Shown: positions 1 to 8,951, numbered from the stretch's first letter. The stretch: 64,000 nucleotides of DNA from Flavipsychrobacter stenotrophus (GCF_002954265.1 NZ_PPSL01000004.1:310001-374000); one strand, 5' to 3'. Numbers and translations: made by a program. Notes: generated by a model from the letters alone, not told the origin.

Positions 1-102
1 TGTACCTAATGATTGTCTGCAAAAGGTAGTTACCTCTCACCTCAACTCATGCAAAACATGCATAGGTTTGTGTGGGTACCACCAACTTTAGTGTCAGCTT
101 GA

Positions 103-504
103 TCAGCAACTGCGGGGAGGTTGCCAAATACTGGCAAGGAAGGATGATTGCAGGCATTCCTGCTTGTGAAAATGTTCTTTCTTTTCTGAAAAATAAATCG
201 CTTTAATAGTTTCTTCGGGTATCGAAGCAACTACAGGGGCTACATAAATGGCCGTAATAAAAGACATACAGCCATCGTCTGTTTTGAATGGCAGCTTCAT
301 ATCCTGGTCATGATCTGCATCATGGTCATCGGGCTGTGAGTAGTGCATGCTCATAAACTGCCAGAAGGTGATATCGCTATCTATTTGTTTATGTTCCTGA
401 TAGTGATGTAACAGCACAGGTAGTTTTAACAACTGGTGCAGTTCAGTTGTTGTGAATAGATAAACTATCAGGCACGATATGGCAATGATGCGATGCAACA
501 CCAC
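103..504 (-). CDS. Small His/Asp-rich hypothetical protein, downstream partner of TonB receptor
   Basis: A 133-residue protein with a hydrophobic N-terminus (about residues 4-20) that probably serves as a signal or anchor. It carries the patterns LLKLPVLLHHYQEH, FWQFMSMHY and DMKLPF, and a stretch dense in His and Asp (about residues 58-68). I recognise this pattern from small Bacteroidota proteins encoded beside TonB receptors and metal-efflux genes; no function is established. It lies 29 bases downstream of the TonB receptor on the same strand, so co-transcription is likely. The His/Asp cluster suggests metal binding, which is inference. The start is uncertain: the longest frame begins with GTG at 504, but a TACTTTTG promoter-like box also ends at 504, and no ATG lies near the N-terminus. 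Confidence 0.6.
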   Translation of the reverse strand: MVLHRIIAISCLIVYLFTTTELHQLLKLPVLLHHYQEHKQIDSDITFWQFMSMHYSQPDDHDADHDQDMKLPFKTDDGCMSFITAIYVAPVVASIPEETIKAIYFSEKKEHFHKQECLQSSFLASIWQPPRSC

Positions 505-533
505 AAAAGTAAATCAATTAATGACAAACAAAA

Positions 534-2975
534 TTAAAACTCTATTATAAATCCTAATGTGGGTATAACTACAGCACTGGCGTTATCCAGTAGCAGTGGT
601 ATGCCATTGCTGCCGTCTGCCTTCAGTGGTTTGCCATCGGTGGTAAGGAAGTCTTTATTGTCTTCTGTACGTTTGAATGTGAAGGTTGGCGACGCAGGTT
701 GTTTGCTTGCATATGCATTGGTTATGTCCATATACAGGTCGAAACTCCATTTCTTGCGGTTCCATTTTTTGTCCAACCTTATATCCATAGAGTTAAATGC
801 CTTTAGCCTTAGTGTATTAAATTGACCATAGTCTATTACTCCCGTTCCTAGGGTGCTGTAGTTGGCCTGCGATGCAGCGATGTCAAAAGGGGAGTAGGGT
901 GCACCACCCTGGTAGCGGAATTTCACACCCAGTTCTATGTTGTGTTTGAACTTGTAGCCGCCAATAAATGAAAGCAGGTTGCCGTTATCCCACGATGCAG
1001 CTATATATTTATTATCGCTGTTGGTGAACTCACTCTTATATAAAGTATAAGATAGAATCACAAAAAAGTTCTTTGTCAACTTCTGTTGAAACTGAAACTC
1101 CAATCCATAGCTGCGTCCTTTGCCGGTAGAGCTTATCGGTTCGTTGCCCAGTACGTTAAAGTCTCCGCCCTTATTGGCAAGCGATATTCCGTCGAGTCTT
1201 GAAATAGGGTAGTTGCCATATTGTTTGTAAAATCCTTCAAGTGTAAGTCTTGCGCCCTGCCACTTTGGTAACAGCTCCAGTCCTGCCACGTAATGGTTAC
1301 TGCTTATGTAGTCTGCTGTTTTATTTATGTACTTACCGGTGCTGTCGGTATAGCCAAGTATGGTGTAGGTTGGTATTTTGTAGTATCGGCCAACAGATGC
1401 ATTGAATTTCAGTTGATCGGTGATGGTGTATGATGCGGATAGCCTTGGCGACATTTGTTTGGTAATGTTGTTGCCGTCTGTCATAAAGGTATTTCCATCA
1501 GTGCGCAGACCAAGAGATATGTTCAGTTTTGACTTGAAAAAGTTCGCCGCAATCTGCCCGAACAGGCCGTACTTAAAGAAATTAACGCTGGTGTTGCCGC
1601 GGATAATGACAGCTGGCTGCACTAAGTTGCCAACACTGTCTGTAACAGCATTTCTGTATTTCAGGTAAAGCTCATTTTTATAATCGTCATTCTGTACCAT
1701 TGCGCCATAGCTATAACTCCACCTGCTATAGAATTTATTTACTTCAAATCTTAGCTTGGTCTCCCCTTCTGTAGAGTGTATTCTCAGTGTGCGGTCTGCT
1801 TCAACAGGGTTTTGGTTGTCCAGGTATTTGTCGAGCTGGTTGTTCAGCATATTGCGGCTAAAGGTGAGGTTAAAGTAGCCCTTGTCTATTAGTTTCTTCA
1901 AGCCATAACCATTTGTATAGCTCCATTGTTTGATCAAAGGGTTTGAATGGAGAATGTATACATTCTCCGGGGTCAGGTTGTTGGGAGTCAGAAAGCTGAA
2001 TTTATCTATTGCGCCGATAGCTAAAGTATAGAATGACAACTTCTTGCTGATCTTGTAGTTGACTTTGTACTGAAAATCCCAGTAAGAGGGTTGTATGGGT
2101 ATCTGTAGCGCCTGAAACAGGAATTGAAGGTAAGATCGTCTTGCAGATGCCTGGAAGGATATTTTGTCGTTGATCGGACCATCTGCGGAATAGGCAAGTT
2201 CTGTGGCACTTAGTCTTACATTGTGTTGCACTTTATCTGGGTTGGCATCCTTCATTTTCAGTTGTAATACACCCGATAGCGGATTGTCATACTTTGCGGG
2301 AAAGGCGCTGGTATAAAGGTTTACATCCTGAATGAATGATATATTGATGATGCCGGTTGGTCCGCCTGCAGATCCCTGAGTAGCAAAGTGATTGATAACA
2401 GGTACTTCTATGCCATCGAGGTAATATACGTTCTCATTTGGTGCGCCGCCCCTTATGATCAGGTCATTTCTGTATCCGCCTACAGAGCCAGATGTGCCAC
2501 CCACTCCAGGAAAGGCCTGTATCACGCGCGATACGTCGAAATTACCGCCAGGGTTACTTTTTATTTCCTGTGCCGATAGGTTTTGCAGCGATAGGGGTGT
2601 CTCCGCATTTTTTGCAAATGGGTTGCGGCGAACAACTATTTCCTTTAAAGAGGTATTGCTGCTATTGTCCATCTCTATTAGCAGTACCTGCTCATTGCCC
2701 GATGATATAACAATGTTGTATAAAATTGTTGGGTCATAACCTATTATCGATGCCTTTATATTGTAAGAGCTGGTGGGTATGTCTTTTATTGAAAATCGCC
2801 CGTTACTGTCTGATACAGCACCGAGCGTGGTGCCTTCCAGAACTATGGTAGCGTCGGAGATGACTACTTCAGTTTTCTTATCTTTCACAACTCCGCTTAT
2901 CTTGCCGGTCTGGCCAAAACATGCGGTAGAGATCAATAGAATAATGGTTAGGAGTAATACTCTGTTTATCGCCAT
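534..2975 (-). CDS. TonB-dependent outer-membrane receptor with carboxypeptidase-regulatory-like domain
   Basis: An 813-residue outer-membrane transporter. The signal peptide ends near residue 21 (ACFGQ). A beta-sandwich carboxypeptidase-regulatory-like domain follows at about residues 25-105 (GKISGVVKDKK start, YNIKASIIGYDP end). The plug domain (about 120-250) includes LIIRGGAPNENVYYLDGIEV, and the remaining 550 residues form the beta-barrel, ending in the aromatic-terminated strand GFIIEF. Receptors of this type use the TonB-ExbBD proton-motive system to import a large ligand; the ligand cannot be read from the sequence. The ATG start at 2975 is supported by the signal peptide. A small His/Asp-rich gene follows 29 bases downstream, which hints at a metal or metal-complex substrate, but this is weak. 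No SusD partner is adjacent. Confidence 0.9.
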   Translation of the reverse strand: MAINRVLLLTIILLISTACFGQTGKISGVVKDKKTEVVISDATIVLEGTTLGAVSDSNGRFSIKDIPTSSYNIKASIIGYDPTILYNIVISSGNEQVLLIEMDNSSNTSLKEIVVRRNPFAKNAETPLSLQNLSAQEIKSNPGGNFDVSRVIQAFPGVGGTSGSVGGYRNDLIIRGGAPNENVYYLDGIEVPVINHFATQGSAGGPTGIINISFIQDVNLYTSAFPAKYDNPLSGVLQLKMKDANPDKVQHNVRLSATELAYSADGPINDKISFQASARRSYLQFLFQALQIPIQPSYWDFQYKVNYKISKKLSFYTLAIGAIDKFSFLTPNNLTPENVYILHSNPLIKQWSYTNGYGLKKLIDKGYFNLTFSRNMLNNQLDKYLDNQNPVEADRTLRIHSTEGETKLRFEVNKFYSRWSYSYGAMVQNDDYKNELYLKYRNAVTDSVGNLVQPAVIIRGNTSVNFFKYGLFGQIAANFFKSKLNISLGLRTDGNTFMTDGNNITKQMSPRLSASYTITDQLKFNASVGRYYKIPTYTILGYTDSTGKYINKTADYISSNHYVAGLELLPKWQGARLTLEGFYKQYGNYPISRLDGISLANKGGDFNVLGNEPISSTGKGRSYGLEFQFQQKLTKNFFVILSYTLYKSEFTNSDNKYIAASWDNGNLLSFIGGYKFKHNIELGVKFRYQGGAPYSPFDIAASQANYSTLGTGVIDYGQFNTLRLKAFNSMDIRLDKKWNRKKWSFDLYMDITNAYASKQPASPTFTFKRTEDNKDFLTTDGKPLKADGSNGIPLLLDNASAVVIPTLGFIIEF

Positions 2976-3197
2976 TTGTTTATTTATTTGTGCAAAAATA
3001 TAAACAGATTTAATGCGGAATGATTTTTTTTCTGCAAAAAGTTAATACCTGCATTATATAAGCTAATTTCCTGCACAAAAGGCTCAACTTGTTAGGTGGC
3101 AATCTAATTGTGTGTATATTAGCGATTATAAATTAGTTATTAACTGCTTATGATTTAAGTTAAAGGAAATACTTCAGTTTGTGAAGTAAACTATAAC

Positions 3198-3205
3198 TAA
3201 TTTTG
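3198..3205 (+). promoter_or_regulatory. Bacteroidota -7 box (TAATTTTG) before the GAF histidine kinase
   Basis: TAATTTTG matches the Bacteroidota -7 element TAnnTTTG and ends 13 bases before the ATG at 3219. A TTG at 3179-3181 lies 16 bases upstream, slightly closer than the usual spacing for the -33 element. The leader would be only a few bases long. Confidence 0.5.
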
Positions 3206-3218
3206 CTGCATTACGCTT

Positions 3219-4412
3219 ATGATCAACCCCACAATACCAAAAAACGAGATCCAAAGGCTTTCAAACCTGAAAGATTACATGATCATGGATACTATCCCCG
3301 AAAGTGATTTCGATGAGATTACCATGCTCGCTTCTCAAATTTGTGATACCCCTATTTCTCTGGTTTCTTTGGTAGATGACAAACGGCAATGGTTCAAATC
3401 CCGTCACGGTCTTGATGTATTGGAGACACCTCGCGATCTTGCGTTTTGCGGCCATGCTATTAATCATCCCAGGCAAGCCTTTATCGTTCCCGATTCCCGT
3501 CTGGATAACCGTTTCCACGATAACCCTTTGGTAACAGGCAGTCCTCATGTAGTGTTTTATGCCGGTATTCCGTTGCTTACACCCGAGGGGAACGCGCTGG
3601 GTACTTTGTGTGTAATAGATAATCATCCTAAGGAGCTGAATGAAAGGCAGATTACATCATTAAAGGCGCTGAGCCACCAGGTAATGTGTCAGCTGGAATT
3701 AAGAAGGAAAAACACGCAGCTTAGCCTTACTTACCAGGAGTTGATCAATAACTATAACGATATTGAGCAATTTGCCTCTATAGCGGCTCATGACCTGAGA
3801 AGCCCGTTACATAACATCACAGCGTTAATCGATTATTTTCTCGATGAGAATGCAGCGAACGTTACTCCGGATGGGGTAGAGTATCTTAATCATATCAAAA
3901 CCTCTTCATTACAGCTTACAAGACTTATTGATGCAATATTGGCTTATTCCAAATCTACTCAGGTTATAATTACCAGTAAAGAGCGCTTTAATCTCACTGA
4001 ATGTATTGCTGCAATCATACAGCTACTCAAGCCGCCCGCACATATTGCTATTAATTATCCTCAAGACGATGTTTATATTACCACATCACGTGTGGCTATA
4101 AAGCAGGTATTATTGAACCTCATTAATAATGCAGTTAAGTATAACGACAAGCAGGGGGCTACTATAGATATTACGTTTCATGAATCGGAAGAAGATTATC
4201 ATTTCACTATAAAAGACAACGGCCCCGGTATTCCCGAAAAACACCTGGACTCTATATTTGATCTGTTCAAGACGGTTAAGACTAACGCCAACAGCGGAAC
4301 CGGTATTGGGTTGTCGATAGTGAAAAGGCTCGTTAAAAAGCTTCACGGAGATATAACCGTTGTATCGAAAAAAGATATCGGTACGCAGTTTACTTTTAAT
4401 ATAAAGAAGTAA
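3219..4412 (+). CDS. Soluble GAF-domain sensor histidine kinase
   Basis: A 397-residue protein with no transmembrane segment. Residues about 20-160 form a GAF domain of the type often found at the front of bacterial sensor kinases (FCGHAINHPRQAFIVPD, FYAGIPLLTPEGNALGTLCV). A HisKA helix pair follows, with phospho-acceptor His191 in AAHDLRSPLHNI, and then a HATPase_c domain with N box LLNLINNAVKYND, G1 box DNGPGIP and G2 box GTGIGLSIVKRL. It should autophosphorylate on His191 in response to a cytoplasmic signal. No receiver domain and no adjacent response regulator is present, so it is an orphan kinase whose partner lies elsewhere. It converges with truA, with 54 bases between the ends. Confidence 0.9.
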   Translation: MINPTIPKNEIQRLSNLKDYMIMDTIPESDFDEITMLASQICDTPISLVSLVDDKRQWFKSRHGLDVLETPRDLAFCGHAINHPRQAFIVPDSRLDNRFHDNPLVTGSPHVVFYAGIPLLTPEGNALGTLCVIDNHPKELNERQITSLKALSHQVMCQLELRRKNTQLSLTYQELINNYNDIEQFASIAAHDLRSPLHNITALIDYFLDENAANVTPDGVEYLNHIKTSSLQLTRLIDAILAYSKSTQVIITSKERFNLTECIAAIIQLLKPPAHIAINYPQDDVYITTSRVAIKQVLLNLINNAVKYNDKQGATIDITFHESEEDYHFTIKDNGPGIPEKHLDSIFDLFKTVKTNANSGTGIGLSIVKRLVKKLHGDITVVSKKDIGTQFTFNIKK

Positions 4413-4466
4413 CAACCTGGTCAGTGCCGAGGGCACATTATTGAGGAATATCAGTAAACGCCTGAT

Positions 4467-5228
4467 CTATTTCTTAAACAACAATGGTGTGAGTGCGTCG
4501 TCCCTAAAGGCGATTTTTTCGAGATACAGGCCATTGCCACTAACGTCAAAAAACGCCTTGGTACAGTCATTGGCCTCAATAACCTGTCTGAAACCATCAA
4601 CAGACATTTTTCCCCGTGCTACCTGTAATTGAGTGCCCACAAGTCCACGAACCATTCCTCGGAGAAAGCGATTGGCACGCACTATATACTGCAATTCATT
4701 GCCTTCCCGTTGCCAGTAACTTTCCATTATTGTACAGGTATGGGTGTGCGATTGTGCATTGCGCTTACAGAACGACTCAAAATGTGTATACTCTTTTATA
4801 ATTGCTGCTGTTTCATGCAGCACTTCTTCATTAATAGGCAGGGGAAAGAACAATGCCCGCTCGTGTAGGAACGGATCTTTATGGGAGTAGATACGATAGC
4901 GGTATTGGCGGCTTATGGCATCGAACCGCACATTAAAATCTTCGGCGGCAGTAAAGGTCTTCTTTACGGCTACACCTTGGGGCAGTATAGCGTTGATCCT
5001 GTATAGCAGGTCGAAATTAACAGGCGCATCTAGGTCGAAGTGGTAATAGTTGCAGAGCGCATGCACGCCCTCATCGGTTCGGCTGGCGCCATATGTACTA
5101 ATAGGTATCCTGAAGATGGTACTTAGCGCAGTATTCAATGCCAGCTGCACTGTTACCTGCATTCCCTGTACCTGCGAACCATGGAACTTGGCGCCATCAT
5201 ACATTACTTCCAATATATACCGTTGCAT
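4467..5228 (-). CDS. truA: tRNA pseudouridine synthase A
   Basis: A 253-residue enzyme that converts uridine to pseudouridine at positions 38-40 of the tRNA anticodon arm. The catalytic motif is YGASRTDEGVHA, with nucleophile Asp52; most TruA proteins have GRTD rather than SRTD here. The N-terminus LEVMYDGAKFHGSQ and the C-terminal FLRGMVRGLVGTQL are typical of the family, and length is normal. The ATG at 5228 is preceded by a short spacer and a terminator hairpin that separates it from rpsT on the same strand, so it probably has its own promoter. Confidence 0.95.
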   Translation of the reverse strand: MQRYILEVMYDGAKFHGSQVQGMQVTVQLALNTALSTIFRIPISTYGASRTDEGVHALCNYYHFDLDAPVNFDLLYRINAILPQGVAVKKTFTAAEDFNVRFDAISRQYRYRIYSHKDPFLHERALFFPLPINEEVLHETAAIIKEYTHFESFCKRNAQSHTHTCTIMESYWQREGNELQYIVRANRFLRGMVRGLVGTQLQVARGKMSVDGFRQVIEANDCTKAFFDVSGNGLYLEKIAFRDDALTPLLFKK

Positions 5229-5263
5229 AGTCCTTATTACTGGGATAACCTGATACTAACAAA

Positions 5264-5288
5264 ATAACCCCGCATGGAGCGGGGTTAT
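5264..5288 (-). terminator. Rho-independent terminator after rpsT
   Basis: A perfect 10-bp GC-rich stem (ataaccccgc / gcggggttat) with a 5-base loop lies 27 bases past the rpsT stop. Reading the minus strand it is followed by TTTGTT. It separates rpsT from truA. Confidence 0.8.
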
Positions 5289-5314
5289 CTCAATATGGGA
5301 TAAGCCTTTGAAAA

Positions 5315-5569
5315 TTATGCCATAGCATTAACTCTCTTCTGGATACCTGATTTCAGGTTTCCGGCCTTGTTCTTATGAATTACATTACGCTTAGCCAACT
5401 TGTCGATCATAGAGATTACTTTGCTCAGGTTCTCGCTTGCTGCTGCTTTTTCAGTATTAGCTAATAATGTACGTATAGCGTTACGTGTGGTTTTGCCATA
5501 ATAACGATTACGGTCACGACGTTTTTCGCTTTGGCGGACATCCTTTTTGGTAGCTTTATGATTTGCCAT
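5315..5569 (-). CDS. rpsT: 30S ribosomal protein S20
   Basis: An 84-residue basic protein that binds 16S rRNA early in 30S assembly. It begins MANHKATKKDVRQSEKRR and has the typical S20 pattern RNRYYGKTTRNAIRTL, plus the C-terminal segment VIHKNKAGNLKSGIQKRV. Length and charge are normal for S20. It stands alone with its own terminator at 5264-5288. A TACATTTA element, close to the -7 consensus, lies upstream on the minus strand. Confidence 0.96.
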   Translation of the reverse strand: MANHKATKKDVRQSEKRRDRNRYYGKTTRNAIRTLLANTEKAAASENLSKVISMIDKLAKRNVIHKNKAGNLKSGIQKRVNAMA

Positions 5570-5816
5570 TAATCTTTGTTTTTTTAAGGACTGTAAATGT
5601 ACGAAGAATAATCAAAAATCAAAAATAAAATTAGATTTCTGAAATATTTTCAAACAGACCTGTTTTTTAATAAGTGTTTGAGCGGCAAAGATAGGGAAAA
5701 ATGCGACCCTGCTGGCGTGGTTTTTACAGTATTTAATAATAGAAATCGGCAGAAAGCGTTATATTGTAGGTGAATAGACCCTAAATGTCGGTAAAACGAT
5801 AAATAACACCCTGAGT

Positions 5817-6311
5817 ATGAGAAAGATAGTGTTTGTGTTCCTGTTATTGACAAGTGTACATGTTATGTGTATGGCGGTTACACCTGCCGATAGATTGCTC
5901 GCATTGGTGAAACTTTCACCCGAAAGTGTAACCCGGGATAAAGTAACGTCTATCCTGGGAAAGCCTACCAGGATTGCGGAATCTAGAAAGGGTAGTACCT
6001 GGTATTATAGCCTGGGTACTACAAAACTCACACTGCAATGGAGTAAAGGGTCTGGCATGGCCGAACAATTTTCCTATTCCTGCGGCAAAGGCACAACATG
6101 CGGCCAGTTCGATAAAAAGAAAGAATGTAAGCTAAAGGAAGGAGCAATGAATATGCAGCAAGCGTTGACACTTCTTGGTCCACCAAAAGAAATGACAGTA
6201 AAAGAGGGGAAGCAGATCATGTATTACAACTACCAGGGCAATATGCTGCGCCTTTTTTTCCGCAACCGTACTTTGGTAGATTACGCTTTAGTGGAAAATC
6301 GCAGGGAGTAG
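5817..6311 (+). CDS. Secreted hypothetical protein with two BamE-like half repeats
   Basis: A 164-residue protein with a signal peptide (about residues 1-20). Two similar halves can be seen: VTSILGKPTRIAESRKGSTW followed by YY and a hydrophobic strand, and ALTLLGPPKEMTVKEGKQIM followed by YY and another strand. This pattern of helix, LGxP turn, then aromatic strands recalls the BamE/SmpA-OmlA fold, but no lipobox is present and the match is by eye only. Four Cys residues lie in the mature part (Cys-Gly-Lys-Gly-Thr-Thr-Cys plus Cys in KKECK), so disulphides are possible. It stands alone between rpsT and the YKSDA-repeat gene. Its function is unknown. Confidence 0.65.
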   Translation: MRKIVFVFLLLTSVHVMCMAVTPADRLLALVKLSPESVTRDKVTSILGKPTRIAESRKGSTWYYSLGTTKLTLQWSKGSGMAEQFSYSCGKGTTCGQFDKKKECKLKEGAMNMQQALTLLGPPKEMTVKEGKQIMYYNYQGNMLRLFFRNRTLVDYALVENRRE

Positions 6312-6431
6312 TATAGCGCCATCACTATCACATTTACTTTGATGATACATTGTTCCATTCTGCACTTTCATTGTTTTAAAATGTTACCTGGAAATTGTAT
6401 TTTGTGCTGGAATCACATAAACTAATTCATC

Positions 6432-6785
6432 ATGTCATTTTATAAGTTTCTCCTTTCCCTTACTTTGGCTGCCGGTAGCATTTGTGCCACACATGATGCA
6501 CAGGCACAAACGGTTTTTTCCGTAAAGTATAAAGGCGATGCGCAGGTAAAAGTATATGTAGCCTCGTATAAAAGTGATGCTGACCTGGTGGTGTATAAGG
6601 CCGGGTACAAGAGCGACGCGGGCGATAATAAAGGCATATGGTATTTTTGTGACTATGCCAGCGATGCGAAAAAGAAGATTTTTTTCGTTGACTACAAGAG
6701 CGATGCAGACCTGGTAATTTTCTTCAGCGATTATAAGAGTGATGCAGGCTGGCAAAATAAGAGTAAGCAACACCTGATGTATTAA
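6432..6785 (+). CDS. Secreted YKSDA-repeat protein (DUF6150-like)
   Basis: A 117-residue protein with a signal peptide cleaved near AQAQ (residue 26). The mature part is six repeats ending in Y-K/A-S/G-D-A, with the Tyr at residues 33, 46, 59, 75, 88 and 101. The spacing is 13, 13, 16, 13, 13 residues. Each repeat carries a hydrophobic strand (for example VKVYVAS, LVVYKAG, KIFFVD), so a regular beta structure is likely. The C-terminus GWQNKSKQHLMY is also family-like. I recall such proteins as a Bacteroidota family of unknown function, probably DUF6150. It precedes the E1 dehydrogenase gene by about 100 bases, but the latter has its own -7 box. Confidence 0.75.
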   Translation: MSFYKFLLSLTLAAGSICATHDAQAQTVFSVKYKGDAQVKVYVASYKSDADLVVYKAGYKSDAGDNKGIWYFCDYASDAKKKIFFVDYKSDADLVIFFSDYKSDAGWQNKSKQHLMY

Positions 6786-6867
6786 GTTGAAACTAATGTT
6801 TATGGCGTTTCAAGGGGATAATTATTCTATAACCCATTAATCTCTTTAACTTTTTGCCTTATTAACT

Positions 6868-6875
6868 TACTTTTG
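6868..6875 (+). promoter_or_regulatory. Bacteroidota -7 box (TACTTTTG) before the fused E1 dehydrogenase
   Basis: TACTTTTG matches TAnnTTTG and ends 6 bases before the ATG at 6882. It overlaps the in-frame TTG at 6873 that would otherwise give the longest reading frame, which argues that translation begins at 6882. The transcript would have almost no leader. Confidence 0.6.
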
Positions 6876-6881
6876 CCCCCG

Positions 6882-8936
6882 ATGCTTCCAAAAGAATTAT
6901 TGCTCAAGGCCTACAGGTTAATGATGACCGCTAAGGCTATGGCTGAAATATACGATGCCAACAGGCCCATATGTAAGTATGTGCACAGTACATCCCGGGG
7001 TCACGAGGCTATTCAGCTGGCTACCGGTTTTCTCCTGAAATCATGCGATTTTGTTAGTCCTTATTACAGGGACGAGAGTATTATGCTGGGCATGGGTTAC
7101 CGCCCATATGAGCTAATGCTGCAATTGCTGGCAAAGGGTGGCGACCCGTTCACTGGTGGTCGTGCTTACTATAATCACCCCAATATTAAAAGAGAAGGTT
7201 TCCCCGGTATCATACACCAGAGCAGTGCTACGGGTATGCAAGTCATACCTACTACAGGTATAGCCCAGGGTATACAATACAGGGAAAAGGAAAAATTATC
7301 CAATTACGAATTGCCCCCGGTTACTATTTGTTCATTGGGCGATGGTAGTGTTACCGAGGGTGAAGTGAGTGAAGCATTCCAGTTTGCCGTGCTAAAGGGC
7401 TTACCTATAATATACCTTGTTCAGGACAACGACTGGGGTATATCTGTAAGCAGCGATGAGGCCCGTACTATGGATGCATACGAATATGCGGGTGGGTTCA
7501 AAGGTATGGAGCGGGTAAGGGTGAACGGAAGTGATTTCGTGGATTCTTATAATACCATGCAGTATACTATTGATTGGGTGCGCGAACATAGAAAGCCTAT
7601 TTTAGTGCATGCAAAGGTTCCTTTATTGGGCCACCACACATCAGGTGTGCGCAAGGAGTGGTACCGTACGGCTGAAGATCTGGCCAAGCATGGCCTGGAC
7701 GATCCTGCACCTAAACTGAAGAAAGTATTATTAGGTATACGCGGAATAAAGGAAGCAGACCTGGATAAGATAGAGCAGGAAGAAGTAGCCTACGTTAAGG
7801 CTGAATTTGATATGGCTGTTGCCGCACCTGACCCTGACCCGGCAACTGTTGCAGACCATGTATTTGTTCCATCAAAAGTAACAGGCGAGGTTGGTAACCG
7901 TACCCCTGAGGGTAGGGAAAAGGTAGTAATGGTGGATGCCGCGCTTCATGCTGTGGAAGAATTATTACAAGATCACCCTGAAGCCTTGTTTTACGGACAG
8001 GATGTGGGCAAGCGCCTTGGAGGAGTATTCCGTGAAGCGGCAACTCTGGCCGATAAGTTTGGCGATAACAGGGTATTTAATATGGCCATTCAGGAGGCAT
8101 ATATCGTTGGCTCAACCATTGGTATGAATGCTGTGGGTCTTAAGCCAATAGTGGAGGTTCAATTTGCAGATTATATTTACCCGGGCTTCAACCAGCTGGT
8201 TACCGAGATCAGTAAGTCATGCTACCTCAGTTGCGGTAAGTTTCCGGTATCTATGATATTAAGAGTGCCGATCGGTGCTTACGGTGGTGGTGGTCCATAT
8301 CATAGCGGAAGTGTGGAAAGCACTTTAGCTACTATTAAGGGCATCAAGATAGTGTACCCAAGTAATGCAGCCGACATCAAAGGTCTTATGAAAGCCGCCT
8401 TTTACGATGGTAATCCGGTAGTAATGCTGGAACATAAGGGCCTTTACTGGAGCAAGGTACCTGGCACAGAAGAAGCTAAGACCATAGAGCCGGACAGAGA
8501 TTACATATTGCCACTTGGCAAGGGTACGGTAGCATTGGCGCCGACACAGGAGAATATTGACAATGGATCATCTTGCTGTATCATTACCTATGGTATGGGC
8601 GTGCATTGGGCCAGAAATGCGGCTAAACAATATCCCGGACAGGTAGAGGTAATTGATATTCGTACAATCTATCCATTGGATGAGGAACTTATATACCACA
8701 CTGTCAAGAGGCACGGCAAGTGCATAGTATTGACAGAGGAGCAATTACGTAACTCCTTCTGCGAAGCACTGGCAGGACGTATAGCCCAGAATTGTTTCCA
8801 ACAGTTAGATGCTCCCGTACAGACAATTGGCGCACTCGACTTGCCTGCAGTACCTATGAACATGGGTCTGGAGGCTGCAATGTTGCCTAACGCAGATAAG
8901 GTAGCCGACAGGATTGGGCAATTGCTTAGTTGGTAA
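6882..8936 (+). CDS. 2-oxoacid dehydrogenase E1, fused alpha and beta subunits (branched-chain type)
   Basis: A 684-residue thiamine-diphosphate enzyme in which the usual E1-alpha and E1-beta chains are joined. Residues about 1-330 are the alpha part, with the ThDP motif GDGSVTEGE from about residue 153 and closing NDWG. Residues about 345-684 are the beta part (YGQDVGKRLGGVF, IVGSTIGMNAVGLKPIVEVQ, GAYGGGGPYHSG). E1 decarboxylates a 2-oxoacid and passes the acyl group to the lipoyl domain of E2. The alpha half resembles branched-chain 2-oxoacid dehydrogenases more than pyruvate dehydrogenase, which is a judgement by eye. No E2 or E3 gene is adjacent. The start was set at ATG 6882 because the upstream TTG lies inside the -7 box. 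Confidence 0.88.
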   Translation: MLPKELLLKAYRLMMTAKAMAEIYDANRPICKYVHSTSRGHEAIQLATGFLLKSCDFVSPYYRDESIMLGMGYRPYELMLQLLAKGGDPFTGGRAYYNHPNIKREGFPGIIHQSSATGMQVIPTTGIAQGIQYREKEKLSNYELPPVTICSLGDGSVTEGEVSEAFQFAVLKGLPIIYLVQDNDWGISVSSDEARTMDAYEYAGGFKGMERVRVNGSDFVDSYNTMQYTIDWVREHRKPILVHAKVPLLGHHTSGVRKEWYRTAEDLAKHGLDDPAPKLKKVLLGIRGIKEADLDKIEQEEVAYVKAEFDMAVAAPDPDPATVADHVFVPSKVTGEVGNRTPEGREKVVMVDAALHAVEELLQDHPEALFYGQDVGKRLGGVFREAATLADKFGDNRVFNMAIQEAYIVGSTIGMNAVGLKPIVEVQFADYIYPGFNQLVTEISKSCYLSCGKFPVSMILRVPIGAYGGGGPYHSGSVESTLATIKGIKIVYPSNAADIKGLMKAAFYDGNPVVMLEHKGLYWSKVPGTEEAKTIEPDRDYILPLGKGTVALAPTQENIDNGSSCCIITYGMGVHWARNAAKQYPGQVEVIDIRTIYPLDEELIYHTVKRHGKCIVLTEEQLRNSFCEALAGRIAQNCFQQLDAPVQTIGALDLPAVPMNMGLEAAMLPNADKVADRIGQLLSW

Positions 8937-8951
8937 TTTTTAGGGTACTAT

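Noticed and set aside
42-230. 62-codon frame at the left edge
   Set aside because: It overlaps the 133-residue gene on the same strand in another frame and has no recognisable features; bases 1-102 show no other signal.
3389-3405. GGTTCAAATCCC, similar to a tRNA T-loop
   Set aside because: It is inside the GAF-domain coding region, and no acceptor stem or anticodon arm surrounds it.
6873-6881. TTG start for the fused E1 gene
   Set aside because: This codon lies inside the -7 promoter box, so it is probably not transcribed; ATG 6882 is used.
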